DNA of 64,000 nt, taken from contig JAMPIQ010000005.1 of NCBI GenBank assembly GCA_024699855.1, forward strand, positions 62,001 through 126,000, given 5' to 3'. The DNA is from Aphelenchoides besseyi. Lineage: Eukaryota; Nematoda; Chromadorea; Rhabditida; Aphelenchoididae. Of the stretch, positions 22,266 through 33,068 are shown piece after piece. The stretch's first letter is position 1, and the number at the start of each line of letters is the position of its first letter. The notes under the pieces were generated by a model. That model saw only the letters and a list, made by a program, of their open reading frames with translations, was not told the DNA's origin and did not search any database. A program made the position numbers and the translations under genes.

Positions 22266-24760
22266 GCCGACGAGAATCACGTCTACTTCCACGCGAATCG
22301 AACCAAATCCATGTGCTATCAGCGAATCGCCGAATGTTGCAGCGAAATGATCAACCGTAACAACTGTTGACATCGTCCATTCGAAAGATCGCTGATTTCA
22401 GACTTGATGCTGAGGCTGCACGAAAATGCGATTACGACGAACACACACCGGGAAATGGATTTCGGTCGTGCTTTTGACCGAAACATTGGACGAGAACTCG
22501 TTGTTCCCGTCGCTTGACTGCGACTACTCGTTGTATCATGGGATGCTGAAGGGAATCGAGGGCTTGGATGTTTCTTGTTTCTATGGTCGTACATTCGGTT
22601 TTCAGGTTCGTAGGTTCGAAGTCTTTGAAATTGCTTTTCTTTTTGGCTTTTAGTTTGCTCCGAGCGCCACGTCGATCTTCAATGTGATTGGAATCATTTT
22701 GGCCACCTACTCGTTGTCGTGGGAAAGTGGAACGGCGGCGTTCAGTTCGTTGCTCCATTCCGGCCGCTACTTTCTGAATCCTGAAGAACGTGCTCGACCA
22801 ATCATCAAAGTGACTCGGGAAGCCGATCTGGAGTTTTGCCGCGACTTTTGGAACCTATCCGAAATCCCGCCGCCGAAACTGCTTTGTCCAACGATGGAGA
22901 TCAACAAAATCGTTCTGATTCCGATGGACGGTCCGATCCGATTGGATGGAAGAGACGGGCGGCCAGTTGAAATCCCTGAACCGAGTGCTCATGGACCATC
23001 AGCTCCGATACAAGTGCGCATCTTGTCGGCAACAAGTCGTGAAGGATTGGTAGGTCACGTGGATTGAATGCTTCTGATCGTCGAGATGTTTAGTCGTCCA
23101 AAAAATCAACGAAGCCACTTCTCTCCAATCTATTGCTTCATTGTCACGGTGGAGGTTGGAAAAGCGGTAAACATATAAAAACGCGAGCTGCTTCTTTTAG
23201 GTTATGTAGCAACATCGTCAAAATCGCACGAAACATATTTACGGTTGTGGGCAAAGTATCTGGACTGCCCGATTGTGTCGGTGGATTACTCGCTAGCTCC
23301 TCAATTCCCATTTCCACGTCCCACCGAAGAAGTGCTCTATGCTTATGCCTGGATTCTAAAGAATCCTGAGAAGTTTGGATGGGACGGCAAAAAACTTTTG
23401 ATGGTCGGAGATTCGGCCGGTGGTAATCTGATCGTTTCGGTTGCCCTTCGTTTGGCTCAATTGAAAGCCGCGAGAATGCCCGACGGTTTGATTCCAATTT
23501 ACACTCCGTTTCTATTCCAAGTACTTTGCTTTCTTTATGATCTTTTGAAGTTGCCATTTATAGTATCTTCCTTCGCCATCACGGGTGCTCAGTTTCACAG
23601 ACCCGCTTCTTCACATGGGAATTGTTATTCGTTGTGCTGCTGCGTACACAGACTGTTGTCCGAATGGAACTAGATCGGAAATCACAAGCAACAGTTTGAT
23701 CAGTCAACGAGGACACAAATCGTTGTTGGAATATGTCGACGAAGTCAAAGCAAAACACTTGGTCGATTCAGCGGACTGCAACGTTTGTTTTACCTTCATC
23801 TTTTTGTATCATTTGCTTTATTTTAGTTTGAAAGTCAGCTGATGCTTTCGTTGATGAATTTGTCGAATATGAGCGTTCCATCCAGTTCGTTGAATGGCCA
23901 CACCTTGGTTGCGACAAAGAACCGTTCCACAGACGAAGCAACGCGAGAAGGCCAACCGAAGAGTCTGAATAACTCAATTGACGAAACCAATACGAAAGAA
24001 TCTGAAGAGCAACGTGGAGAAAACGAAAATGCGACCGTTTGCGTTAATCGAGATCCATCGCACCTTTCGCTCTCCACGTGCAACTACGATCAAACATTGA
24101 TCGACTACCTGCAAAGCCATCCGCTAACGAAAACGTATGTTTCGTCCAGAAGTTCTTTCGGACTGCTTCTTTCAGCATGACCAACCTTGCGGCTCATGAC
24201 GATGTTTTCGAGAGAGAAAACGGTCAAAATGCCGCCGAAGTGCATGCAGGACCTCGACTATTTTACTGCACGACTCCGGTACGCAATTGCGGTCCACGAA
24301 CTCGCACCTGCAGTACTCCGAAATTGACTCGTGCTGCACAGAAGGTGGTTTAGTCGAGTATTCGACGTAGTAAAGATAGTGATTTTAGGAAGCAGAGAAA
24401 GTTGAAACTTCGCTTAGCGAGCTGCTCGGATTGAATCTGCCACGAGACTGTTTGATTTCGCCCATGTACACTCCCGACGAGTTGCTCCGCGAACTTCCGA
24501 CTTGTCGTTTCATTGTAAGCGAACGATTTTGAACGTACAATTTTCGAGTTTAGTCGTGCCATCTGGATCCATTGTTGGACAATACGATCACGTTTGCAAA
24601 GAAACTTCGAAACGCCGGTGGTCGAGTCGTCGGTTTCAACGAACGAAGTGTTCATGAAGGTTGCGGGTCGACCCCGAACCGCCTTCAACTTCTTCTGCCG
24701 AACACGACGATCCTGATAAAAGCTACTGATTATGTTTTCAAGTTCTTTGTCTATGAATAA
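22266..24760 (+). CDS. LIPE: Hormone-sensitive lipase homologue (LIPE / HOSL-1); ends uncertain
   Basis: HSL hydrolyses diacylglycerol and cholesteryl esters on lipid droplets. The N-terminal helical domain is represented by ADENHVYFHANRTK and CFYGRTFGFQFAPSATSIF (human CFYGRCLGFQFTPAIRPFL), then SGRYFLNPEERARP. The catalytic part has HCHGGGYVATSSKSHETYL (oxyanion HGGG), IVSVDYSLAPQFPFPRPTEE and the nucleophile elbow VGDSAGGNL, then MPDGLIPIY. After a Ser/Asn-rich regulatory insert, FISCHLDPLLDNTITFAKKL supplies the Asp. The following segment should contain the catalytic His in PHGF; it is not seen in the open frame, which instead reads RSVHEGCGS and ends at 24760. The first exons (before 22,400) do not join cleanly, so the given start is only the first coding stretch I trust. 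Confidence 0.85.
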
Positions 24761-25284
24761 ACTTTTCGAACGAAACCACAGCGAATCGTAAAAGAAATAA
24801 AATTCACAACTTCAACCGCTTCGTTAATCGAATAGAAGAACTGAGCCTCTGGCGTTTCAGAGCAACAGAATCGAATTCTTGGGTTGCGATTGTCGGCGAT
24901 GAAATGCGATCGTTGTTTTCGACTGCCAAGCAAAAATACGTACCTTGAAACCACCGAATACCGACGGCGTTAGCTGTGGGTGATTAGCGAAAACTGTTGT
25001 TTTTGCGCGCCGTTCACGAGGTGTCACCGATTGTCGCATCACACTTCCTAAGGGCAGAATTCAACCGGCTCGCTGATTCGCGCAATCACCATCCTTTGTT
25101 CTTTCGAAAGTAGGAGTCGGGGCCAATGACCTTGTTGTCGGCGCTCCTCCCACGATCGCTCACTCATCCACGCCCTTTGATTTGGATATTGAAGGAACAA
25201 AGCCACTCAGAACAAGTCGTTCAGTCGGTGATTATTCTCTGGAGTTGGCTCAGAGACGTTTACGTTTGTAGTGCAAAAATCGTG
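24761..25284. other. Intergenic between HSL and the AP-2 paralogue
   Basis: About 520 bases with no supported exon. The last part leads into sequence copied from the AP-2 promoter. Confidence 0.4.
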
Positions 25285-25296
25285 TTGGCGCGAAAA
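25285..25296. promoter_or_regulatory. E2F-like site retained in the AP-2 paralogue
   Basis: The same TTGGCGCGAAAA as in the parent gene, 69 bases before the paralogue ATG, inside a duplicated promoter and 5' UTR block that also keeps the TTTGCAG acceptor. Confidence 0.4.
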
Positions 25297-25364
25297 CTCC
25301 GACTCACGTGTTATATCGTGAACTTTTTATTTGCAGCCTCTGTTTCATTCCAAACGCCACCAAA

Positions 25365-25890
25365 ATGAACAGCAACGTCCGAGGCACCGGCTTCGTAGGT
25401 CTTTCTGAAAGTTAGTTTGGCAGTCGAGTTCGTAATGAAATTTCATGTTTAGTAGAAGCCATGGTATTGGTCGACGCTTACGAATTCTTTAGTGTTGAAA
25501 TACTTCCGCTCAATGAATTCCAAAGCGAATTGCGTCCCTTCTGTGAACGCACTCTTCCCATGTTTTGTGAATTCTTCCGCAGAATACACGAATGTCAATC
25601 TCGACCCGATGAACTGTGTAAATTCAGCATCGTATTGGCCAAAGTCGCTCACCGAACTATTGTCCAAGTCGTCGACAAGGTGGAACGTTCGTTGCAATCC
25701 AACAACGACAAGGAAGACATGAACAGCGAGCTGCCGAAAAGTTTGCTAGATAAATTTCGGGATTTCAACAAGGTAATCGGACTTCAGTTGAAAGTTCATT
25801 CACGATTTGCAGGCCACGCGCAACTTGGGAATTCCCGCTTTGAAAGCGATCTTTCATTATGAGAGTTGGCCGAAAGAGACCGGCGCTTAA
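25365..25890 (+). CDS. AP-2 paralogue reduced to the dimerisation domain
   Basis: Exons 25365-25410, 25453-25772 and 25813-25890 join in frame with canonical GT-AG introns at the same places as in the parent, giving 147 residues. The first five residues MNSNV are shared with AP-2, then ten codons lead directly into the helix-span-helix part (IEAMVLVDAYEFFSVEILP, HECQSRPDEL, MNSELPKSLLDKFRDFNKA, NLGIPALKAIF). The whole activation region and the conserved DNA-binding block are absent. The frame has stayed open despite considerable amino-acid divergence, which favours a functional gene over a pseudogene. By analogy with other DNA-binding-defective dimer partners it could act as a dominant negative; this is inference. 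Confidence 0.7.
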
Positions 25891-26880
25891 ACCTTCACCG
25901 AATGTCGCATTGTTGTTCGCCGCAAGCTCAATGGACCCACGTGCTATTCATCTCATTCTCGTTAGTGATTGTTTTCAGACGACTCGAACTTTTTATCACA
26001 GTTGAAGACGACCAACAGCAACCCCAACTACTCAAATATTCAAACTATTAATTGTAACAGATACTCAGAATGAGCGTGTTTTTAAAACCACCAATAAAAC
26101 GATCTTTCATAAAAGTTGTTTATTTTTAAACTCAACAGCACATCGATAAACTGTACTCGAGTGGCAACATGATGGCCTTTGGACTGTCCTTGCCATCAAC
26201 ACCCTAAAATGAAACCCTTGAGTTCGAAGTGTCTACTTTTACTCCAAAAAAAGTTTTAGACATCAAAAGACAAATTTCCGTTCTTGGAGCTCAAAGTTTA
26301 GTCGTCAAGAACCAACTCTTGGAGCAACAAGTAATCTCCGACTCATCGCTTTCACTTAGCTTCTTATGATCAAATTTCTTCATTCTTCCAACGATCATCT
26401 CGTGCATCTTTGCGAACCAATAGTTGTTGTCCTTGAGTTAGGTTTATTGGCCTTCATGGACGATGCGGATGTTGTGGAGTCAGTTGGTCAAAGGACATCT
26501 TGAAAATGAAGTAATCAACACGTATTTCAAAGAGAATGCACTTTGAAACAGATAAGATCCGGATATAAACTCGAATTAACAAAGACTATGGTCTTATGAC
26601 ACCCGGAAACCATGAGAAGACCTGATCACTTTCTTGAATTAAAGGACCTCTGAAGAACATCGATCAGTAACTCGCATGTCTTTGCCTTCTGTTTTGAAAC
26701 GTAGCGGATCCCTGGAGTTGACCAACAAAACCACAGACATCGAAACGATTGATTCGAAAACACGAGAATTGTTGTTTTTCTATCGTAAGAATTGCGTTAA
26801 GAAGACCACTAAAACTCCACTTGATAGGAACGATGGAAATCGATAGTCAACTATTTTGTCTCTTTAGTTCTAAATGAGTT
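25891..26880. other. 1-kb region between AP-2 paralogue and TIMELESS
   Basis: The first 110 bases are the duplicated AP-2 3' flank. Beyond that no gene is supported. A short open stretch near 26,250-26,360 (VLDIKRQISVLGAQSLVVKN) looks like a coiled-coil fragment but has no partner exons. Confidence 0.35.
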
Positions 26881-26898
26881 GGGCGCCAAATTTTTTTT
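26881..26898. promoter_or_regulatory. E2F-like site upstream of TIMELESS
   Basis: GGGCGCCAAATTTTTTTT; its complement contains TTTGGCGCC, a good match to the E2F consensus TTTSSCGC, 44-61 bases before the ATG. TIMELESS is an S-phase gene, so E2F control would be sensible, but this rests on a motif match alone. Confidence 0.4.
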
Positions 26899-26941
26899 GA
26901 GTTTGATTGTCGCGTTGAACTTTTTTCATGTTATTTCAACG

Positions 26942-29900
26942 ATGACTTCATCGATGGAAAAGATTGTTCAAGCAACAGCATCGAGTTTGGGATATTTGGA
27001 GAACGGCGTCTATTTCGCGGAACCCGATTGTTACGGTCAGTTTCCGTTTCTACTTCGATCTTCATCGTTTGGTTTCAGCCACGGTCCACGATCTGATTCG
27101 CTATCTTCACAACGACAATGACACTATGGATGCGCGGCGAATTTGTTTGGCGCGGAACATTGTTCGAAACGACTTGGTTCCGATTCTCACAGCACCCGAA
27201 ACAAACTCCGATCTCTTCAATTTGACTTTACGGTTCGTATTCTTCTTCCTATTTACTCAATTAGTCTTCAGGTTAACCGCAATTTTGTGTCAGCCGGCAA
27301 TAGTTGCTTTTGGTGGCAAAGCACCGTTGGCTAATCAGATGCAAGTTTACTGCGATTTGGAGTCGCATTTGGTTGACTGTTTGAAGGGATTCACGGGTCA
27401 GAAGATTTTCAAGAAGCTTGCGAGTTTTCTTCAAAAATACTACGATAAGGTAATTTCACTGCATAGCTTCGTATTCTGATCGTTCATTTGTAGGAGTGGA
27501 CTAATCGACCTGAAGGGGAGAAAACGATTGTCGATCGAATTGTGATGCTCGTGCGGTACATCTTCTCAATCGGAATGGAAGGACCGATTTCTACTGAGGT
27601 TTCTGGTCCTTTTTTTTCCTTATTTCGATTCTAGGCTCCATCAGTGTCACCGTTAACTAAGGAACGAATGATTGAATCGTTTCTGTCCACCGAAATGCCG
27701 AAGGCTTTGATTTGTGTGGGTTGTGATCGAATGGAAAAGGAGCTGAGCGTTCACATCATGTCCATCTTTTCGTTGCTCTTTCGTTGCATTGTAAGTTGGA
27801 GCTCTCCGATTCTCAGTGATTGTTTAGGATTGTGAAAAAGTGGCAACCGTCGAGTTGGTTCAGACGGAAAACGAGCGACAAAAAGAAGAAAACGAATTGA
27901 AAGAAATCTTGGAGCACGAGAAAGCGATGATCGCCGCTAAACGGTTTGTTTCTTTTCGTTTCAGTGTTAATGCTATTCCAGAGCTCAGCGATCTTCACGA
28001 GCGTTTTTGGGTGGCAACTACGTGCTGAAGAACGCGGCGTTAGATCCCGAGAAAGAGCTCGTGGTTGGAAGGTGAGTTCCATTTATGTTTTCGTTTATGT
28101 TGGTTGTGTAGAGTTGGAGTCAACAGTCCACTTGATGTGCTACGATCAAGAAAACAAGCAAAAAAAACGGCCAAACGTTTTCGCATTCGGAATGAATTGG
28201 AATCGATGTTCAAACCGAACAAATCGGCTGCGATGATTGTGTGCAAGTTAATGAACGAATTCTGCAAAAACTTCATCAACAACGCTTTTGATCGTCTGAT
28301 GAAAACGACACGAGAAACAGTGAGCTCAACTCTTCCTTCATACTCATCGTTTTTTAGGCCTTTTCGAGTAATCGAACGGGAATCTTAATGTTCAGCGACG
28401 TGAACTACTTTTTCTTGTGCGAATACGTTCTTCAGTTTATTCGGCTGTCAAAAATGTCCATTGGCAAAATCCAAAGTGTCTTTTCTCGTGACTTCTTCAA
28501 TCACGTGATCTCTCAAACAGGCATCTATTTTGACACGATGGTTACCGATAAGCATCAAATTCGAACTTATGCAATTCGCGCTCAACACGCAATTTCTGCC
28601 TACAAAGAACTGATGCAACTGTAGGTCTCACGTCGAGCGGATGTTATTCTGTTTTTCAGTTTACAATCTTTGTCGAAAGCTGAGAGTCAAATTGACAAGG
28701 AGGCATTTGCTTACATGACTCGAGCCATCTATTACATGGAAGAGTATCGAGAGTTCGGATACTTGACTTTGGGTCGTTTAAAGGTATGCTTTTAACAAGG
28801 TACCTATGGTCAATTTGTTGCTTCAGCCCGAGGGAATGACTCGAAAGTTGTTGGATGATTTGATTATTGCTAATCACTTTTATATCGCTGTTATGGAACG
28901 ATTGATTAAGGCGGGAGAAATGTTCAAAGTCGCTAAACGAAAACGTCTGATCAAACGACGAAAGAAAGAACAAGCGAAGGCCAAAGAGAAATTGGTGGAA
29001 ATGAGCGAACACGCGAAAACCGATCAGATGGCCGATGAAGAACTGGAAACTTTATGGTCTGAATTGTTGACTCAAATTGATGATGTGCTCAATGGCAAAG
29101 TGGAAGCGAACACTGAGATCTCACCCATCAATGTGTTGTTGAAAGTCGACGATGAGAAGCATCAGTGAGTCGAACGCTAGTTGTTCTTGACTTGTTGTTT
29201 CTAGAACTTTTGCGGTTCTTGAAATTCAACGCGCACTTCGTGGTCGTCGTATTTGTGATGCCGTTGGATTGCTGCACGGAGCTCGTGATCTGTGGCCGGA
29301 TTCGACATTTGGCTCATTAACAAATTCCGTGGACGATGATCGTGAGCTCCTGCACGAGATTTTCGGAATGCCGATTGTCGATATCGCCAATGAATACGAT
29401 GAAGCCATTCGACATGCTTACGGTGATGATGCTGCGGCTTTCGATGCCGAGGAAATGAAATCGGTTAGCGATGAAGAAGAGAAAGCAAAAGTTGTGGCCG
29501 AAGAACAAAGTGATGATCACGAACCGAAATTTCAAGTTGCAGAAATTGAATTCGATTTCGACGAATATGTCATGCGGTTCGCAAAACCGGACGTCATTCA
29601 CTGGTATGCATTCGTATTCAAAGACTACAAAACGAACGAGCAACAGCTGAACAAGTCGATTCTGAAGATGTTTCATCGCTTTGCTTTTCAACTGAATTCT
29701 CCATCTCGTTTGTACATTGTGAGTGTCTGCGAGTATTTTAGTGACTGTATTTTCAGGCCACGTTGTTTCGAACTCTCTTGAAACTGCACGCTGAAATCCA
29801 CGAGTGTCCAGCGGAAGTGCGTCGAAAGCATAAACACTTTGAGTTATACGAATTCGGTTATCATCTACTGCGCAAGTTTTTTGGTCACTACAAAGAACGA

Positions 29901-30688
29901 GGATCGGTTTTGATTTGCGAGTTGTTGTTCTCTAAAACTGGTCGCGAGTGTGTGGAGATCGAGAACGGTTATGGAACTTACGAGTAAGAAATCTACCGGT
30001 TAACATTCTTACTTTCGAGTTGCAGAGAACAAATGCAGAAATCGACGTTGACGTGGCCCGAAGAGTTGGAAGAAGAGCTGCGAACTTTGTATCAACAGTA
30101 CACAGACATGGAAGAGAAACCGGAAGGTTGGTTTTCGTAAATTTTTGTTTCCCTTATCAGCTTCTAGATATCACAATCTTGGAGTTCATTCAACACAATT
30201 TGTCCCGAGAACGTACTCCCAATCAAATAATTCGTCAATTGAAGCGAATGGGACTGTACGTTGAGAAGCCAAAGAAGAAACGGGCTACACGAAAGCCACG
30301 TCAAAAAAACAAACTGAAAGATCACGGCGAGTTTCTGGTCAGTCGATCGCCATCTCCGGCCAACTCAGACAACGAGAATGAACACCAAAGATCTAACGGT
30401 CGAGCGAATCCTATCAGTTCGGATCGCATAATCGATGACGATTCGACGGACAGCAGCGACGAAGACGAGTTCGATGTTCCCGCGAAATCTCGTTCTCCGT
30501 CGGTCGAAAAGGAAACTTTACTGTTGAAGGAGAGTGCAAACAGTTTGAGTTCATCTGATGAAGAAAAAGAAGAAGAGGATTTGAACCAAACGGTCAACCG
30601 ATCAAAACGAGTTATTGATTCTGATGACGAAGAAGTGGACAGTTCGCAGAAGAAACGTACTGTTTTCGATGACGAAGATGAGGAATAA
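26942..30688 (+). CDS. TIMELESS: TIMELESS / Tof1 replication fork protection protein
   Basis: TIMELESS with TIPIN rides with the CMG helicase, stabilises forks and supports checkpoint signalling and cohesion. Roughly 1,050-1,100 residues in about fourteen exons. The N-terminal domain reads SSLGYLENGVYFAEPDC then IRYLHNDNDTMDARR and DLVPILTAP, like human SALGYLEGDTYHKEPDC...DLIRYLRHEDETRDVR. The middle has KVATVELVQTENERQ, LFNHVISQTGIYFDTM and MEEYREFGYLTL. Later come LLHGARDLWPDSTFGS, VILKMFHRFAFQL-type helices and LRKFFGHYKERG. The C-terminus has FIQHNLSRERTPNQIIRQLK, a basic stretch and a long acidic tail ending in a conserved-style RTVFDDEDEE. The start could also be the Met four codons on (26954). 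Acidic tails like this are typical of the family. Confidence 0.95.
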
Positions 30689-32553
30689 CTTGTTTCATTT
30701 GAGAATAAACGTCTTCAAAATTAGTAGACAATAGATTGAAATAAGCGATCGTAACTTTGTTTGATTGTCAGAATGAACTGCCGGATTTTACAGCAGACTT
30801 GTGAAACAATAATATTTCTCAGTTTGTTTTCATTAAGATCAAAAGTCAAAAAGCATATATAAGACCAATACTTGTGATACAAAATGAAAGCAACGTCGAT
30901 CATTTTTGAAGGTCGGTTTGTGAAATCAGTTTGAGTAGAAACCGCGGAGAGAAACGGTTGTCTTATTTCTCGGTTGAGTATCAAATGCGAAACAAGATTG
31001 TTTTGTCAATGCAGTTGGTTTGTTGATCGTCCTGATTGCTGTAAAATAATTGCCGTTGATTCCAGCTCGAATTGCTTGAATGTTAATATCTGGGTTCTAT
31101 CACTTGGTCAAGTCCATCGATTGAGTTTGGGCACATTGGTCACAGAGGTGCAATGGAATGTAAGTTTAGGGGTTTGGAACTCTAACTTCGATTTGCCATT
31201 TCATTGTTTATATCCGTCATTCATCTGTACAATTTCATTCAGCTTGTGGAACGACCGAGTGCTTATCCAAAGGTAACCAGAAAAATGGGATTGAAAGCAG
31301 GAACTCACTTTCGAGTATTGTTGGTGGGAGTGCATTTGGAAGGTGACGTCTTGAGAAGATGCGTGGAAATTACAACTTTTCTTTTGGTGTAACGACATTA
31401 GGAAGGTTGAAACTCACTAAAACACATCAAGATTGTTAGAAAAATGAGATCAAAGTAAAGTTCTAGTTGTTGCATTGAGGTCGTAAGTTTGCATTCAATG
31501 ATTGTTTGTATTTTTGAGGATTTTGGATCTTTAGAAAGTGACTATGCGTTTCTCACAACCTCAAGAATTGAAAATGTGAATATCACCTTCGGACATCTTG
31601 TGGAATCGATTTTCAGCTTCACTGGTGCATTCGCAGTGCGTTGAAATTTGGTGCACCAACTGATCTCTGCGACTGCATTGTTTGAGGACTCTAAGGTCGA
31701 TAACTCTCAGGTTGAAGGTAAAAGTAAACCACCAGTTTAGTTAGTCTTCTTTCAATTGAATTCCTTTGGGTTGAGGGAACTTGGGTATTGGAAAATCAAG
31801 ACACCAAAGAGCGACGGCCTCTGATCACAGTAAGACATAAAGGAGAGATTACTGACAAGAACCAAACTTTGTTGTCTGTTTGAATAAATGAGATTTCGAT
31901 GAGCATTTTGATTGTTTCTCAAGCGAATGACAACAATGATATGCTTTAATTGATTAAAATGTTTTGGTTCTAAACTCTGCCAATCAGCATCCAAAACGTT
32001 TGATTCATAGAAAATGTACGTGAGTGTCAGTGCTTGTGTGATGGCAACGTTCAAATCTCGAGATCGATAGATAGATGTAACAAACTAAACGAGTTTGTCA
32101 TCAGAGCTTTCGGTTTGGGTTACCGCTTTATTCGTAACTTGCAGTTGAATTTAATCGTTAATGAAATTGTATCGTCGACTATCCACGATCTTTATGAAGG
32201 CCACTTGGTAGTCACTGTGAATTGTGTTGTACTTAGCAATGGACTTGGCAGCATACGACTGGAACAAAGACTTAAACCATTTCCTATGTCTTACTTTTTC
32301 TCTCTTTGGTTGGTTCAATTTTAACGACACAATTCGTGGTGACATGTGGAGTGCAAGTCACTGGTGAAAGAGACCCAGTACAGAGATCATGAGCTGAGAC
32401 TAAAGAGCACAAGAGAATTGAAACAATCCATCTTTTCTAGCATCACGCAGCTTTTGATTGGTCTATTTATGCGGAGCGTTAAGTTTGTTAATCGATTTCA
32501 TTTCTGATAGATAAACTGGTTGTTTAAAAATTTAAACAACTCAACAGTTTGAA
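30689..32553. other. Gene-poor region after TIMELESS
   Basis: About 1.9 kb, AT-rich. Several frames of 60-100 codons exist on both strands without family similarity. One splice-consistent pair is listed separately (30974-31392). Nothing else is supported. Confidence 0.4.
30974..31392 (+). CDS. Weak candidate for a small spliced gene
   Basis: An open frame with SSNCLNVNIWVLSLGQVHRL and LGTLVTEVQWN meets a good donor (GTAAGT) at 31160, and an acceptor (TTCAG) before 31243 allows an in-frame continuation LVERPSAYPK, then VTRKMGLKAGTHFRVLLVG to TAA at 31392. No ATG is found in frame at the 5' end and no family is recognised. Chance cannot be excluded. Confidence 0.2.
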
Positions 32554-32910
32554 ATGAAGATTACATTGTTGCATTGCAATCGATATTTACTATCTTGCAA
32601 CAGAACCGTTCACGGCATCTTACCAAACGGAAGACGAAATTGGTCCAAGAAACGTGTATTCGAAATGATTGGTGGTGCCAATAATAAACCGTGCATGTTG
32701 CTTTCGGCGGTCTACAGAATCTTGGATTTGTTGCACATTGAAAACGCAAGAATATGTGAAGTAGCGATACTGACGAGTCTTATCGTAGCCAGTTTGTTAT
32801 TTTGCCTGAGCGTACAGAGCGCGAAAACAATAGCTACGTAAGATCGATCAAATGAAATTGAATGACTTGTTGGGTTTAGCGGGTGCAAAATTCATTCTCA
32901 ACTATTTTAG
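32554..32910 (+). CDS. Candidate small single-pass membrane protein
   Basis: ATG at 32554 opens 95 codons (MKITLLHCNRYLLSCN...). A canonical GTAAGA...TTTAG intron (about 32838-32879) then links to a short last exon CKIHSQLF and TAG at 32908-32910, giving about 104 residues. Near the C-terminus is one hydrophobic helix (EVAILTSLIVASLLFCLSV), preceded by a basic segment (NGRRNWSKKR). No family is recognised. The in-frame splice and the helix are the only support. Confidence 0.35.
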
Positions 32911-33068
32911 TGAAAAGATATGAGAAGCCTACATTTCGTCAAAATCGCGCTTGTACAACGCTTACAAATAGAGTAATAAACTTGTTTGAATTTTGTACAT
33001 CTTTTATGTGCACATCAATAAAACAGTTATATAGTGTTGTTCAGTAAAAGAGTTAAAAGTAGAAAGAA

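Larger units (their letters stand above)
25285..26000 (+). repeat. Partial duplication of the AP-2 gene with internal deletion
   Basis: The promoter/5' UTR block (about 20299-20400) and the block from the dimerisation exons to the 3' UTR (about 21410-22000) reappear here in the same order and orientation. The shared tail GTGATTGTTTTCAGACGAC is at 21951 and 25967. The roughly 1 kb between them, encoding the activation and DNA-binding regions, is missing. HSL lies between parent and copy. Confidence 0.8.
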
